DNA of 10,271 nucleotides from Hemicentrotus pulcherrimus. Taxonomy: Eukaryota > Echinodermata > Echinoidea > Camarodonta > Strongylocentrotidae. The position numbers were made by a program, and so were the translations under genes. Location of the stretch: NCBI GenBank assembly GCA_003118195.1, contig BEXV01005574.1, positions 6,222-16,492 on the forward strand, given 5' to 3'. Shown here one piece after another: positions 1 through 7,895 of this stretch (position 1 is the stretch's first letter; every line of letters begins with the position of its first letter). Under the pieces are notes generated by a model. That model worked only from the letters and a program-made list of their open reading frames with translations. It searched no databases and was not told the origin of the DNA.

Positions 1-15
1 GGGGGGGGGGGGGGG
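1..15. repeat. poly-G run at window edge
   Basis: Fifteen consecutive G residues open the window. Similar but shorter G runs follow at 8612-8621 and 9448-9456. It may be a real mononucleotide tract or an assembly or sequencing artefact near a contig edge; the sequence alone cannot decide. Confidence 0.9.
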
Positions 16-67
16 TTGATAGGGGTTTAATATGCTTATATACATTACAAGTTCAGCTGTAAAAGGT

Positions 68-366
68 CATTAAATCGGTGACGAATTGTAGCAGAATGTT
101 AGATACAATATTGCCCATAAAGTTGGAGTAAATTTTCCTTACCTATTTTATGAAATGATTGAGAAAACATGGCTTATTCTAGATAAAAAATATATTGATC
201 AATCTCTACGACTCTTTACATCGACCAGCTAATTTATGAGGACCTATAAACGTCATCTATCAAGAATAATCCACCTTTTAACAATCATTTCATGAAAAAA
301 AAAGAGTTAAGAAATATTATTCCCATGAGCAACAGTGAAGCATATCCCTTTATTCACGCATTAATG
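68..366. repeat. Decayed long-arm foldback (inverted-repeat element)
   Basis: The core is an inverted repeat of about 38 bp: 150-187 pairs with 256-293. The outer 12 bases (ATGAAATGATTG) match perfectly and about 31 of 38 match overall by eye. Weaker complementarity continues outwards: 109-121 (CAATATTGCCCAT) matches the complement of 324-336 at 10 of 13, and CATTAA at 68-73 pairs with 361-366. This looks like an old MITE or foldback with long arms around a spacer of about 70 bp. The outer limits and any target-site duplication are uncertain. No protein is encoded. Confidence 0.5.
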
Positions 367-529
367 TGACTTTAAAACACGAAGATGACAACGCATGTGC
401 AATAGATATCCAAAGTAGAAATTAAATTTTTCTTGTTTAGTTGAAGTTGGGGTGCTTGTAAGCAAACAAGGTATGCCCCTCACTACTCCATAAAATAGAA
501 AGAAAATGAAGGGAAAAAACGATTAGATG

Positions 530-1094
530 AATAATGATAAATAATAATAATAACATTTATAATGCGCACATATCCACCCCAAGAGATGCTCAAGGCGCCT
601 AACAAGGTAAGTACATTAAACTTTAAGAGAATGAATATAACCTAACAAAATTAAATATAATTAAACAACGTTAATTACATCTTGATTGTGAAATACACTA
701 CGTCTTAACTAAGGAATTTAGACAATAGATAGGTTTTCAATTTTTTTTTGGAACAAATTTTGATTGGCTGACATTTTGATTGAATGGGGTAGGGAGTTCC
801 ATAACCGGGTGAAGCAGCTGTAAAAGCTCTGTCACCCCAACTCCTATTTGTTCTTAATTGTGTGAAATTTGTTGAATTGGAGAAACGAAGACCTGCACGA
901 GAACTTAAAGAGATATTAAGAAGAGAGGAAATATATTCAGGGACTGATCCATTTAGTGAACGGTAGGTGAGTAGTAGAATTTTATATTTTATACGCTGTT
1001 CTATTGAAAGCCAGTGAAGATTCATGAGTATTTGAGTAGTATGGGACGAATGTTTAAATTTAGTAACAAGGCGGGCAGCTTGTCGAAAATAGTA
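530..1094 (-). mobile_element. 5'-truncated CR1/L2-like non-LTR retrotransposon
   Basis: Read on the minus strand, this holds the last part of a reverse-transcriptase ORF (1094-705), then a 3' untranslated stretch and a simple-repeat tail. The end of the 3' region is GC-richer (about 615-580), then reads CATTATAAATG followed by a (TTA)n tract at 556-530. From general knowledge, that layout of a short conserved 3' end plus a trinucleotide tail is typical of CR1/L2-type elements and their SINEs in marine animals. The 5' end is lost just upstream of the conserved C-terminal motif, as expected from incomplete reverse transcription. I did not identify a target-site duplication. Clade assignment is by motif memory only. 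Confidence 0.7.
705..1094 (-). pseudogene. C-terminal fragment of non-LTR retrotransposon reverse transcriptase
   Basis: The open frame runs from about 1094 to a TAA at 705-707, with a TGA just upstream at 1095-1097, and gives about 129 residues. Its landmarks are the usual tail of CR1/L2-type ORF2: QAARLVTKF near the start, then LHWLSIEQRIKYKILLLTY, SLNG..PEYISSLL, and a later WGDRAFTAASPGYGTPYP. In the family this C-terminal segment follows the polymerase domain. The catalytic motifs are absent because they lie upstream of the truncation, so the fragment cannot be an active enzyme. The frame is uninterrupted inside the fragment, suggesting fairly recent insertion. The Met at 1025 is internal and not a start. 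Confidence 0.8.
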
Positions 1095-1097
1095 TCA

Positions 1098-1537
1098 AGC
1101 AAATAAAGTTCTAAAAAAATTAAGAAAATTAAACGAAAAATGTTAATACAAAATGAATGAATATAGATTGAATAAGTACAAAAATAAATAAAAAACAAAT
1201 TTTGAAAAATAGATACAAGTAAATGAATAAAAAGGACAAAAATTATAAATGTGTGTGGCAAATGTGTAATATTGCTAAACGGTAATTTGATGTGGCAAAT
1301 GAATAATCAATTCAAATGAATATCAAAGATCATGCAAGTAATGTTTACTTTTGTTCTCAGTACGTTTAAATCTCGGGGATGTGGACTCGTAGTACCACTA
1401 TCTTATCGGAAGATTAGACACGTTTTCTGAGTGACAGTGCCTAGCTCGAATCACAAACTGTGAGCCTTTTCATCTTGGTCATTTAATTAGATGATAGTTC
1501 GTGACAAATCGAAGACATATTTTTATTCTTGATATGT
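1098..1537. other. AT-rich stretch without recognisable gene
   Basis: The stretch 1098-1250 is very AT-rich and its minus-strand open frame is low-complexity hydrophobic sequence without a family motif. An 11-bp direct repeat TGTGGCAAATG occurs at 1254-1264 and 1291-1301. Nothing else supportable was seen up to the MITE at 1538. Confidence 0.5.
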
Positions 1538-1922
1538 TTAAAGGTAAAGACCAGTTATGGTCATGCGATGGCATTGTGAAGAAAAAAACACAGAAAGGGT
1601 GGATCATCTAGCATATAAGTATTGTTGTGTACTGCAAGGTTCTGGAATCATCAAAATGATAAGAAATTTGGCCCAGTCTTGGTAAAGCTACAAGCACTGT
1701 ACACAGAAATATGTATATGGGACTACGCGACACCTGCGCCATATCTATCCGGTCCAAATAGTTATAATACTTTACCAAATATATCAATTAGTAGGCGGTT
1801 TTTCGGCAAAATTTGTATCATCACGTATTAGTCAAAACATATTCTTCCCCATGATTGGTAATAAAAGCTTTCATTTTATTTTTTGAGAGGTGGGCTTTTC
1901 CAAAACTGGTCTTTACCTTTAA
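1538..1922 (+). mobile_element. TTAA-flanked MITE, copy A
   Basis: The 385-bp unit begins TTAAAGGTAAAGACCAGTT and ends with the inverted counterpart ACTGGTCTTTACCTTTAA. TTAA stands at both borders, the target duplication used by piggyBac-type (and Kolobok-type) transposases. The interior is non-coding and closely resembles the unit at 3674-4047, including a long shared block from GCAAGGTTCTGG to AATTTGGCCCA. In this copy the terminal symmetry continues three to four bases outside TTAA (ATGTTTAA on both sides), so TTAA as the exact border is a best guess. The 69-residue open frame at 1622-1831 is MITE sequence, not a gene. Confidence 0.85.
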
Positions 1923-2703
1923 ACATGTTAAAGCAGTAATTTGATTGATGACATTTCCGATGTGATGACTGATAGCGCGCGCGTTTAAAAGCCGATCGTA
2001 CTGCTCTCGTCGTTTATTCTCGTGACGATTTTTCGTTCACCGCGAGATTATATAAAAAAAATAAAACCTGTCAAATATTGAAATTTATTGTTTAGCACTG
2101 CCGAGTTTAAAACACAATCGTAACCGCTGGCAATTTCTAGTGAGCTTTCATCGTATTCATGAGTGGTAGAATGATCGAGATCCTTCTAGAATCTGAAAGG
2201 AAAATGCCTGTTTTGTAAGAAGATATGGAGCGCTAGAACTCTATGAATTCATTTTAGTTTAAATGGATGGATCAATAATAACCCGTGGAAAGTTGGCAGC
2301 TTCTTCGAACGCTGTTTTGCTCACTCAGATTCTGTATGACGTTTAAGGAAAGTCTTTCTCGAAAGGATAGCTTCTGAATTCATACTGTTTCTTTGAACTT
2401 AAACAACACAAAAGATGGTGAAAGGTGAATGAATTTCTTAAGAAATGGTCAAGGATTTTAAGATCAAGTAAAGAGCATCACCATCTTCACTGGAAGAAGA
2501 TGCCTAGTGGCTATTTTTCTTCAATATTTCACTTCGATATAAAGTTAAACAAATTTCGTTTATATGAAGTGCTCAATGGTACGCTGAAATAAGGATTACC
2601 TGAACAAATTCTCTAGCTACTATACGCACAGTCATGAGAGAGAAAGTTGTAATATTATAAAATTTTCTTGTACATTAACATTTATTTGAAGTGCTCTCTG
2701 ATA
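1923..2703 (+). other. Region upstream of receptor exon; possible promoter and 5' UTR
   Basis: No coding sequence was recognised. The start of the stretch is CpG-rich (about 1975-2045, including GCGCGCGCG and several TCG motifs), unlike its surroundings, and is followed by a TATA-like sequence at 2049-2056. The rest, 2100-2700, is AT-rich and could be a leader or intron. A 10-bp inverted pair AAGATGGTGA / TCACCATCTT lies in 2400-2500 and is too short to interpret. Confidence 0.35.
2049..2056 (+). promoter_or_regulatory. TATA-like box in CpG-rich context
   Basis: TATATAAA stands just downstream of a CpG-rich patch (about 1975-2045) and about 650 bp upstream of the receptor exon's signal-peptide Met. 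Position and orientation suit a plus-strand promoter, but such strings are common in AT-rich DNA. No initiator or downstream element was confirmed. Confidence 0.3.
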
Positions 2704-3051
2704 ATGAAAATTATGCGTGCTTTAATACTCTTTGGGTTAATATTGCTGTCCATCGTCGCCCCGACGACGCTCGCATCGTTCTCCGAATGGCGCAACTGTA
2801 CAATTACCAAGGATATCTGGCCCGACGCCGCTCGTTGGTCCTTCGACGAAACAAGACACGACCTCAATAGGTCTTCGACGACGACGACTACCAAAGTAAA
2901 AACCCCTCTGTACATCGCAGGGTTTCTTCCGATCACGGACGAGTTCAATGACCAGCTCGTATGAACGGTGCTCATCGCTGTCGAGCACGTCAACGAATAC
3001 CAAGGATTCCTGGATGATTACGAACTTCGTATTACTTGGGCATGGACTGAG
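2704..3051 (+). pseudogene. First coding exon of GABA-B-like (class C) receptor with in-frame TGA
   Basis: From the Met at 2704 the product begins with a signal peptide: residues 1-24 are MKIMRALILFGLILLSIVAP plus TTLA, a hydrophobic core with a small-residue cleavage site. A lumenal segment follows with N-glycosylation sequons NCT and NRSS, a Thr run, then PLYIAGFLPI, the first strand of the ligand-binding lobe seen in GABA-B and related receptors. TGA at 2962-2964 interrupts the frame, yet family-like sequence resumes at once in the same frame: AVEHVNEY and DDYELRITW match the first helix and second strand (AxExALEHVN...DYEL). The exon then ends at GAG|GTAACG, a plausible donor, at 3051/3052. 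The stop may mark a pseudogene, a null allele or an error. A Met 12 codons upstream (2668) is also possible, but the signal peptide favours 2704. No later exon was recognised in the window. Confidence 0.65.
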
Positions 3052-3673
3052 GTAACGTTGTCATTTTTTAAATATTCAAAACATATTCGAACAATATGAT
3101 CATTTTTATACTACGGATAAACTTTAATACGTTTTAGGCCCTTCTTTTCCGCCCCTCTCCATTTTGATATTTTGTTTATTGTAGCTTTGTACTGTACCTT
3201 TTCTCCCCTCACATTTTTATTGTAATTCATGTTTTCTTTATGTTATTTTTATTGAATGGGGAAAGAGTGAAATGTGATCGAATTTAATATTGTTTTATGT
3301 TTGTATTCAAGTTGTATGTGGCTTCAGTGAAAGGAGGGGGGTGCCCGAAGTAGTAGTTACAGGCGATATAATGATTGAATACAAGCTGTTGTCATCGAAT
3401 GCAGAAAAAACCAACCGGAGGCAGTCATGAAAGTGGCCAAATTAAGAATGCAATATTTCAAAAGGTGAAATCGACAAAGATTTCGATTTATTTATTCATT
3501 ATTCAAACATATCTATGCAGGACAGAATTCAGTTGAATGCATGTTTTACATTTCGAAAACACATACTTGGGAACATTCCAGCCAGCCAGCGATATTTATT
3601 GCTCGGAGGTCGATATCCAACACTAATGGAATTTCTGGCTTACTTTGTTCCATCGGGTTTTCGTGTCTTCGGG
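3052..3673 (+). other. Intron-like sequence after receptor exon
   Basis: It starts with the GTAACG donor and continues AT-rich with no recognised exon. The part at 3170-3300 (T-rich, ending in ATTGAATGGGGAAAGAG) has the look of an old non-LTR retrotransposon 3' end, without a clear tail. A short open frame starting at 3515 has no family motif and runs into MITE copy B. Confidence 0.4.
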
Positions 3674-4047
3674 TTAAAGGTAAAGACCAGTTATGGTCAT
3701 GCGATTGCATTGTGAAAGAAACGTTGTGGAATCGATCAGAAAAGGTTGATCATCTAGCATCTAGCATCTGCAAGGTTCTGGAATCATCAAAATGATAAGA
3801 AATTTGGCCCATTCTTCGTAAAGTTACAAGCACTATACACAGAAAGATGTATATGGGACTACCCTATATCTCTCACAGACCATGAGAGAAACAAATTTAC
3901 CAAATATATGAATTAGTAGGCGGTTTCCCGGCAAATTTTTTATCATCATGTATTAGTCAAAACATATTCTTTCACATGATTGGTAATGAGAGCTTCCATT
4001 TCATTTTTTGAAATTGGGGCGTTTCCAATACTGGTCTTTACCTTTAA
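3674..4047 (+). mobile_element. TTAA-flanked MITE, copy B
   Basis: The 374-bp unit lies in the same orientation as copy A at 1538-1922. Its ends are TTAAAGGTAAAGACCAGTT and ACTGGTCTTTACCTTTAA. On the left, homology to copy A stops at TTAA (GGG precedes it here, TGT there), which supports TTAA as the border. It differs from copy A by substitutions and several indels. The largest differences are a local triplication of ATCTAGC/ATCTGC near 3755-3770 and a shorter centre around 3865-3895. No coding capacity. It lies inside the presumed first intron of the receptor-like gene. Confidence 0.85.
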
Positions 4048-4739
4048 ACAAACTTTCGTGGGTGGATAATCAAGCCCTTAATCCCGAAGGGTCGGTTGTG
4101 ACATACATGAAATACACCCTCATATCTCTAAAATGTCGAGTCCATTTTACCGGACACTTTTTGAAAAACATACAGCAAATCTGCGAAAACTCGACCCGAT
4201 ACATTTTGATACTTCGCCATTGTATAATTGTATGGGCATGTTTACAAAGATGTACTTTTAAAAAGACATCTGAAGGATCATCCTTGGGATCTTGTTATGA
4301 TTTGCTCTCAGTTTACCGGCCCTTTCGTGAATATAGGGGCATGTTTTCACGAAAGTGAACCTAACGTTTCAACCGTAGACCCATCACTCCAGTATACCTG
4401 ATCCCAAACCTAAATCTTCCTTAAAAACCAAATCGCAACAGTAATCATCACCATTAAAGCATACCCTATAAGTTGACGAAAGAAGCTCGGAGCAATATGG
4501 CCCACGAAACTGACTGTAATTGCAAGGTAGCAATACCGATATGCCGCGGCAAACCACTGGAAACAAATTACGTTTAAATGACTGGAAACGTACTGCGTGC
4601 CACAAAGATACTGCGCGTATTGACTGAGCTCTAGCTGTGTCATATACGATACAGCAACGTGGAGTGTACTACACTTTATGTCATCATTAACGTGGTTAAA
4701 AATCAGCCGAGGTTTTGCCGCGCTATATCTGAACAAGGC
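4048..4739. other. Intergenic region and likely 3' UTR of sulfotransferase gene
   Basis: This lies between MITE copy B and the minus-strand sulfotransferase stop. The part nearest 4739 would be its 3' UTR; no AATAAA signal was found on the minus strand here. ACTTTCGTG at 4052-4060 is inverted at 4348-4356, and CTTTCGTGA / TCACGAAAG forms a hairpin at about 4322-4355. The open frames at 4008-4358 and 4410-4736 show no domain and look accidental. Confidence 0.4.
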
Positions 4740-5588
4740 TTAAAATGAATTTCTCCGAATTACTCGAGGAATTGAATAACCGAACAATTTCATATCCGAA
4801 CTCAACAGCTTTTCAAGCTTCTCCATTTGAAGATCCGACAGTGTACCATAATACCTCCGCAAGACGCCATCCTCAGAACTATTTGTCGCATGCGGCGCTT
4901 TCGCAAGTGGCACATTAGAAGTGGCATTAAATATCTGAACGATTTGCTTAAAATCGTCTGCGTACGTTTCGATGTTGCCGATATAATCGTAATCTAAACA
5001 TGGTGGGCATACTTGGTATTGTTCTCGCCAGTGCACGTCCGTCTTTCCACTCAGGTAATAGTCCACGAATTCTTTGAAAGTGACGTTGTATTTCTCACTT
5101 GGCAACGACCGATCCGGCATCTCTGCAGAAGAATGGTTCCCGAACGTCATATAGATCATTTTGTTATGCAGTTTACGATGTGTCGGATTCCGATTGGGGT
5201 AGGTCTCCAGTCTGTCACGGAAAGCGGACAGAAGACGGGAATACGGATTGCGCACGAAGATCACCGACGTGTAATTCCGTAGTATATAAAACCTTTTGTC
5301 AGAGCTATACTGTCCTAGCACGCGGAGATGCTTCTTGGCCGCCTTTGATATCTCTTTCGGCGGCATTTCATTCGTCGAGTTGATCGCACCCTCTAGTGTC
5401 ATGAGAGTTCTCACCCAGTTGTTGCTGCTTGCTTTCGGAATGAGGCAGAAGATGATTCGGTATCTTTCGGAGACGTATATATTCCGAAGGTAGCTCGGAT
5501 TTGTAAGTACTGTGTCCAGCTTGTAGGTTTCGTCGTCACAGAAGCCGAGGAAGGAGCAGGCATGACGTTGGTTGTGTCGACGCAAAGA
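4740..5588 (-). CDS. Carbohydrate sulfotransferase catalytic exon (HNK-1 ST / CHST8-14 type)
   Basis: Enzymes of this family (Sulfotransfer_2) move sulfate from PAPS to glycan hydroxyl or GalNAc groups in the Golgi lumen. Numbering from the in-frame Met at 5594, the 5'-phosphosulfate loop is PKASSNNWVR at 53-62 with catalytic Lys54. The 3'-phosphate loop is FVRNPYSRLLSAFRD at 113-127 with Arg115 and Ser123. Further family marks are FKEFVDYYL (173-181), HW (188-189), CPPC (196-199), YIGNIET (204-210) and the C-terminal LFGYS (270-274). Six N-X-S/T sequons fit a lumenal protein. Family members are usually about 350-420 residues with an N-terminal membrane anchor; this exon supplies about 282 and no anchor. 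A splice acceptor TGCAG just upstream (exon from 5588) makes the Met at 5594 an unlikely start; it would lie in the intron. The frame is intact to TAA at 4740-4742. Which glycan is sulfated cannot be told. Confidence 0.88.
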   Translation of the reverse strand, partial: SLRRHNQRHACSFLGFCDDETYKLDTVLTNPSYLRNIYVSERYRIIFCLIPKASSNNWVRTLMTLEGAINSTNEMPPKEISKAAKKHLRVLGQYSSDKRFYILRNYTSVIFVRNPYSRLLSAFRDRLETYPNRNPTHRKLHNKMIYMTFGNHSSAEMPDRSLPSEKYNVTFKEFVDYYLSGKTDVHWREQYQVCPPCLDYDYIGNIETYADDFKQIVQIFNATSNVPLAKAPHATNSSEDGVLRRYYGTLSDLQMEKLEKLLSSDMKLFGYSIPRVIRRNSF

Positions 5589-5655
5589 CTGCATCGGTCC
5601 ACAAGAATGGTATCGATGTTGTTTACGACATGGAAAGGGAACAAATTAGAATTGG
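5589..5655 (-). other. Predicted 3' splice site (branch point, pyrimidine tract, AG)
   Basis: On the minus strand a TTCTAAT branch-like motif is followed by the pyrimidine stretch TTGTTCCCTTTCC. The first AG after it is TGCAG ending at 5589. In-frame stops occur a little upstream (TAA about 5648), so coding must be entered here by splicing. The upstream exon was not found. Confidence 0.5.
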
Positions 5656-5667
5656 TAAGGTTTCATG

Positions 5668-5850
5668 GAAGGGGAAGAGAGAGAGAGGGGGAGAGTGAGT
5701 GTGAGTGTCTGAGTGAGTCCATGAGAGAAAGAAAGAGAGGGGAAGAGACAGAGAGAGAGAGAGTCAGAAAGAGAGAGAGAGGGGAGATGGGAGAGAGAGG
5801 GAGAGAGAGAACGTGTGTATGGGTATAAGAGTGTGTCAGAAAGAGAGATA
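5668..5850 (+). repeat. Imperfect (GA)n / (CT)n microsatellite
   Basis: About 180 bp of GA/GAGG-type repeat with scattered GT and CA interruptions. Read on the minus strand it is a long pyrimidine tract in the intron, about 80 bp before the predicted sulfotransferase acceptor. The open frames through it are repeat artefacts. Confidence 0.95.
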
Positions 5851-6663
5851 ATCAAAGAATGGCGGGAAGGAATTCTCGACTTTGAGAGAATACAGAAGAC
5901 TAGGTACAATGTTTATGGTATAAACCTTTATTCTTGCCTTAAGATTGTTGATGTCATTCTAAACTATATAGATTTAGCTTCATATCGCTCTAGATTCATA
6001 AGAAGGAACATAATAGGAGCCGTGATGTTTATTACGAGAAGAATTTAAATACTGGAAAATGACGACCTTATGATAAATACTTCACGCATTTGAAATTTAA
6101 CCACTAATGAAACTAAACAGGCAAAAATAGCCCATAGTGTGATGATTACATCTTGTTACAATTCTCGTGGACTGCAGCCCCCTGGCCCCTGCCCCAATTG
6201 CCCCGGCCTGACCTATGGGTGGACTTTTTCATATTATACTTCTGAGCATTGGTGTACCTGGGTTGCCGGACAGTTCTGCAGAAAGTGATTGTTGGACAGC
6301 TGTGATAGTGCGATTCTTGTTTGTAAAACCCCATCTGTAGATGGTTGATAAGGTTAACGAAAATGAAAAAAACGTTCCTTAAAAGTATTTTTTAACATCT
6401 AGCCAACATGAGAACACTCGAGGTATCCCTAAATAATGTAGAGACTCCAATGGTGTACAGCTATACTCGAAAACTCCAGTGTTAATTTTAGTGGCGAAGG
6501 CATACAAGGCAACATATCCAAACCACTAATATCTCAATAATCCTATTTTAATCTTTCATTTAGCTTGATCACTAATGAAAAAATACTCCTTGTTTTAATT
6601 ATTGTTTGTACATGTATATTGAGTTGAACGAGGATTACCCAAATTGAATTATTTGTTATTATA
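5851..6663. other. Presumed sulfotransferase intron; no exon recognised
   Basis: The stretch is AT-rich apart from a C-rich patch at 6175-6210 (listed separately). Both strands were read for a membrane-anchor exon and none was recognised. A minus-strand open frame at 6334-6146 has no domain. Confidence 0.4.
6178..6204 (-). other. G-quadruplex motif
   Basis: The minus strand reads as four G runs of 4, 4, 4 and 5 separated by loops CAATT, CA and CCA. This meets the common G3+N1-7 rule with room to spare. It lies in AT-rich sequence and on the sense strand of the sulfotransferase gene if that gene extends upstream. Folding is inferred, not shown. Confidence 0.7.
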
Positions 6664-6710
6664 GGTTTTCCCGCCTTATTTCATCAGAGTGGCATCCGAT
6701 TTAACGATGC

Positions 6711-6742
6711 GATCATTCAATTTCGAGCGAATTTGAATGATC
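6711..6742. repeat. Near-perfect 32-nt palindrome
   Basis: GATCATTCAATTTCG is followed by AG and then its complement with one mismatch, so 15-bp arms stand with a 2-nt centre. The first arm reappears inverted and exact at 7498-7512, towards the other end of the 1.23-kb element. Confidence 0.85.
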
Positions 6743-7079
6743 ACTGAGATCAACATTCAAAAAGCTATCTAGTTCACTTATACTTGATTGTATAAGCGTG
6801 TGATTTCATGATTTTCTCGCATAAACGTGTAAAAAGCGCGTTCAAATTAAAAAAGAAGAAAGTAAATGCATTCTAATTCGCACATGCACCTTCGTGATGA
6901 ACATTAATGTGTTCAAATTCACGAATAGGCAATCATTTATACCATTTGGGCAGTCTTTTTTTGTTTGATGTTTATTTTCTTTGCAATCTGCATCTTTTCG
7001 AATAAATTATGCAAAGTTTATGTACCTTGAAAAATGGGACCTTTGCCTTATATTGAAATACTCATTTCTCTGACAAACT

Positions 7080-7186
7080 GTATTCGAAGCAAGAGCTCGT
7101 ATAACTCCACTTTCATATTGCGCATACATTCATGTATGCGTGACAATGGTGGTTGCTCAAGGAGCGTACATGAATTTCTCGAATAC
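7080..7186. repeat. Nested hairpin / small foldback
   Basis: GTATTCGA at 7080-7087 is inverted at 7179-7186. Centred near 7130 is CGCATACAT/ATGTATGCG (7121-7140), with 9-bp arms. Patchy complementarity lies between the outer and inner pairs, suggesting a decayed foldback of about 107 bp. Confidence 0.45.
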
Positions 7187-7639
7187 GGACACAGCTAGCT
7201 CAGCTAGGTACGCACAATATGATTAAAATAGTCATTATGAAACTTTTGAAATAAAAATGAAATTATATAATTAAAAACAATGAAAAAGGGTAAATATGAC
7301 GTGAAAATATTGCGGTAAGAATTACATAGAACTACAAAACTTGTTTATGTTCGAACGTTCAAAGTTCGAAGGTATGTGTGGCGAAATTGAACGTCAATCC
7401 AGCTGGGCGCGAAATCGAATGACAACTTCGCCTCACTAAATTGAATGGATTTCTTTCTAAATTGAATGAAATAAAAATTAAAAGGAATGATATTAAACGA
7501 AATTGAATGATCAAAGAATGAAAATAAACCATGGGAGCAGAAAGTTGACAAAAACCGTTCGGACTTGAGCGCCTATTCATGAATTCGAATGCAACTCGAG
7601 GCCGCCATCCATCTCCAGCCTAACCGCTCACGATGGGGT

Positions 7640-7870
7640 CTCCTGCGTTCCAAATTACCTCTCTAATTTATTGAAAATATTTCATATTTCTTATGTTATT
7701 GTATGCTTCGTTCATGTTTATCGAATGATATAATTGTACATGATTTTTCATTTAATTACTTTTGTAAACTTTGTATTCATTGTATTTGTGATTGTTCGAA
7801 ATTTTGTACTTTGACTTTGAATTTGTAAATTTTTTGAACGCAGAAATAAAATCAATCAAACAAACAAAAC
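7640..7870 (+). mobile_element. 3' end of a non-LTR retrotransposon (plus strand)
   Basis: A T-rich stretch (TTGTATGC, TTTGTAAACTTTG, TTGAACGCAG) leads to AATAAA at 7845-7850, followed at once by a short tail of ATCA and AACA units to 7870. This resembles the end of a retrotransposon transcript with a simple-repeat tail. No reverse-transcriptase residues were recognised upstream, so only the tail is claimed. The left limit is approximate. Confidence 0.45.
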
Positions 7871-7895
7871 TCTGATGAAATTGGGCGGGAAAATC

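Larger units (their letters stand above)
6664..7895. mobile_element. 1.23-kb element with 27-bp inverted ends, no transposase seen
   Basis: The left end 6664-6690 (GGTTTTCCCGCC, then ATTTCATCAGAGT) matches the reverse complement of 7869-7895 at 24 of 27 bases. The differences are at positions 2, 13 and 14. TATA flanks both sides (6660-6663, 7896-7899); since TATA is its own complement it could be a 4-bp target duplication or a continuation of the terminal repeat. The inside encodes no recognisable protein. It holds a near-perfect palindrome near the left end, a hairpin at 7080-7186, several copies of an AAATTGAATG motif, and a retrotransposon 3' tail abutting the right terminal repeat. A non-autonomous DNA transposon is the simplest reading. 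I cannot name the superfamily. Confidence 0.6.

Noticed and set aside
2400..2500. 10-bp inverted pair AAGATGGTGA / TCACCATCTT
   Set aside because: Short, widely spaced and without further complementarity; expected by chance in a window this size.
2962..2964. TGA as a selenocysteine codon
   Set aside because: The family has no selenoprotein at this position that I know of, and no SECIS element can be shown from the first exon alone.
2682..3003. Two minus-strand open frames opposite the receptor exon
   Set aside because: They are shadows: the plus strand has signal peptide, family motifs and a donor, the minus frames have none.
3515..3795. Open frames that might be a second receptor exon
   Set aside because: They continue into MITE copy B and lack the Cys and Gly/Ser motifs expected next in the ligand-binding lobe.
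4410..4736. 108-residue minus-strand open frame just after the sulfotransferase stop
   Set aside because: No recognised motif, different frame, and position fits 3' UTR; the sulfotransferase already ends with its family C-terminus.
5562..5909. Glu/Arg-rich (plus) and Ser/Leu-rich (minus) open frames
   Set aside because: They are readings of the GA/CT microsatellite.
6146..6334. 62-residue minus-strand open frame through the C-rich patch
   Set aside because: No hydrophobic anchor or domain; does not resemble the missing sulfotransferase N-terminus.
6664..6675. Functional E2F site in TTTTCCCGCC
   Set aside because: The string is part of the element's terminal repeat and occurs at both ends; a regulatory role is not supported by context.
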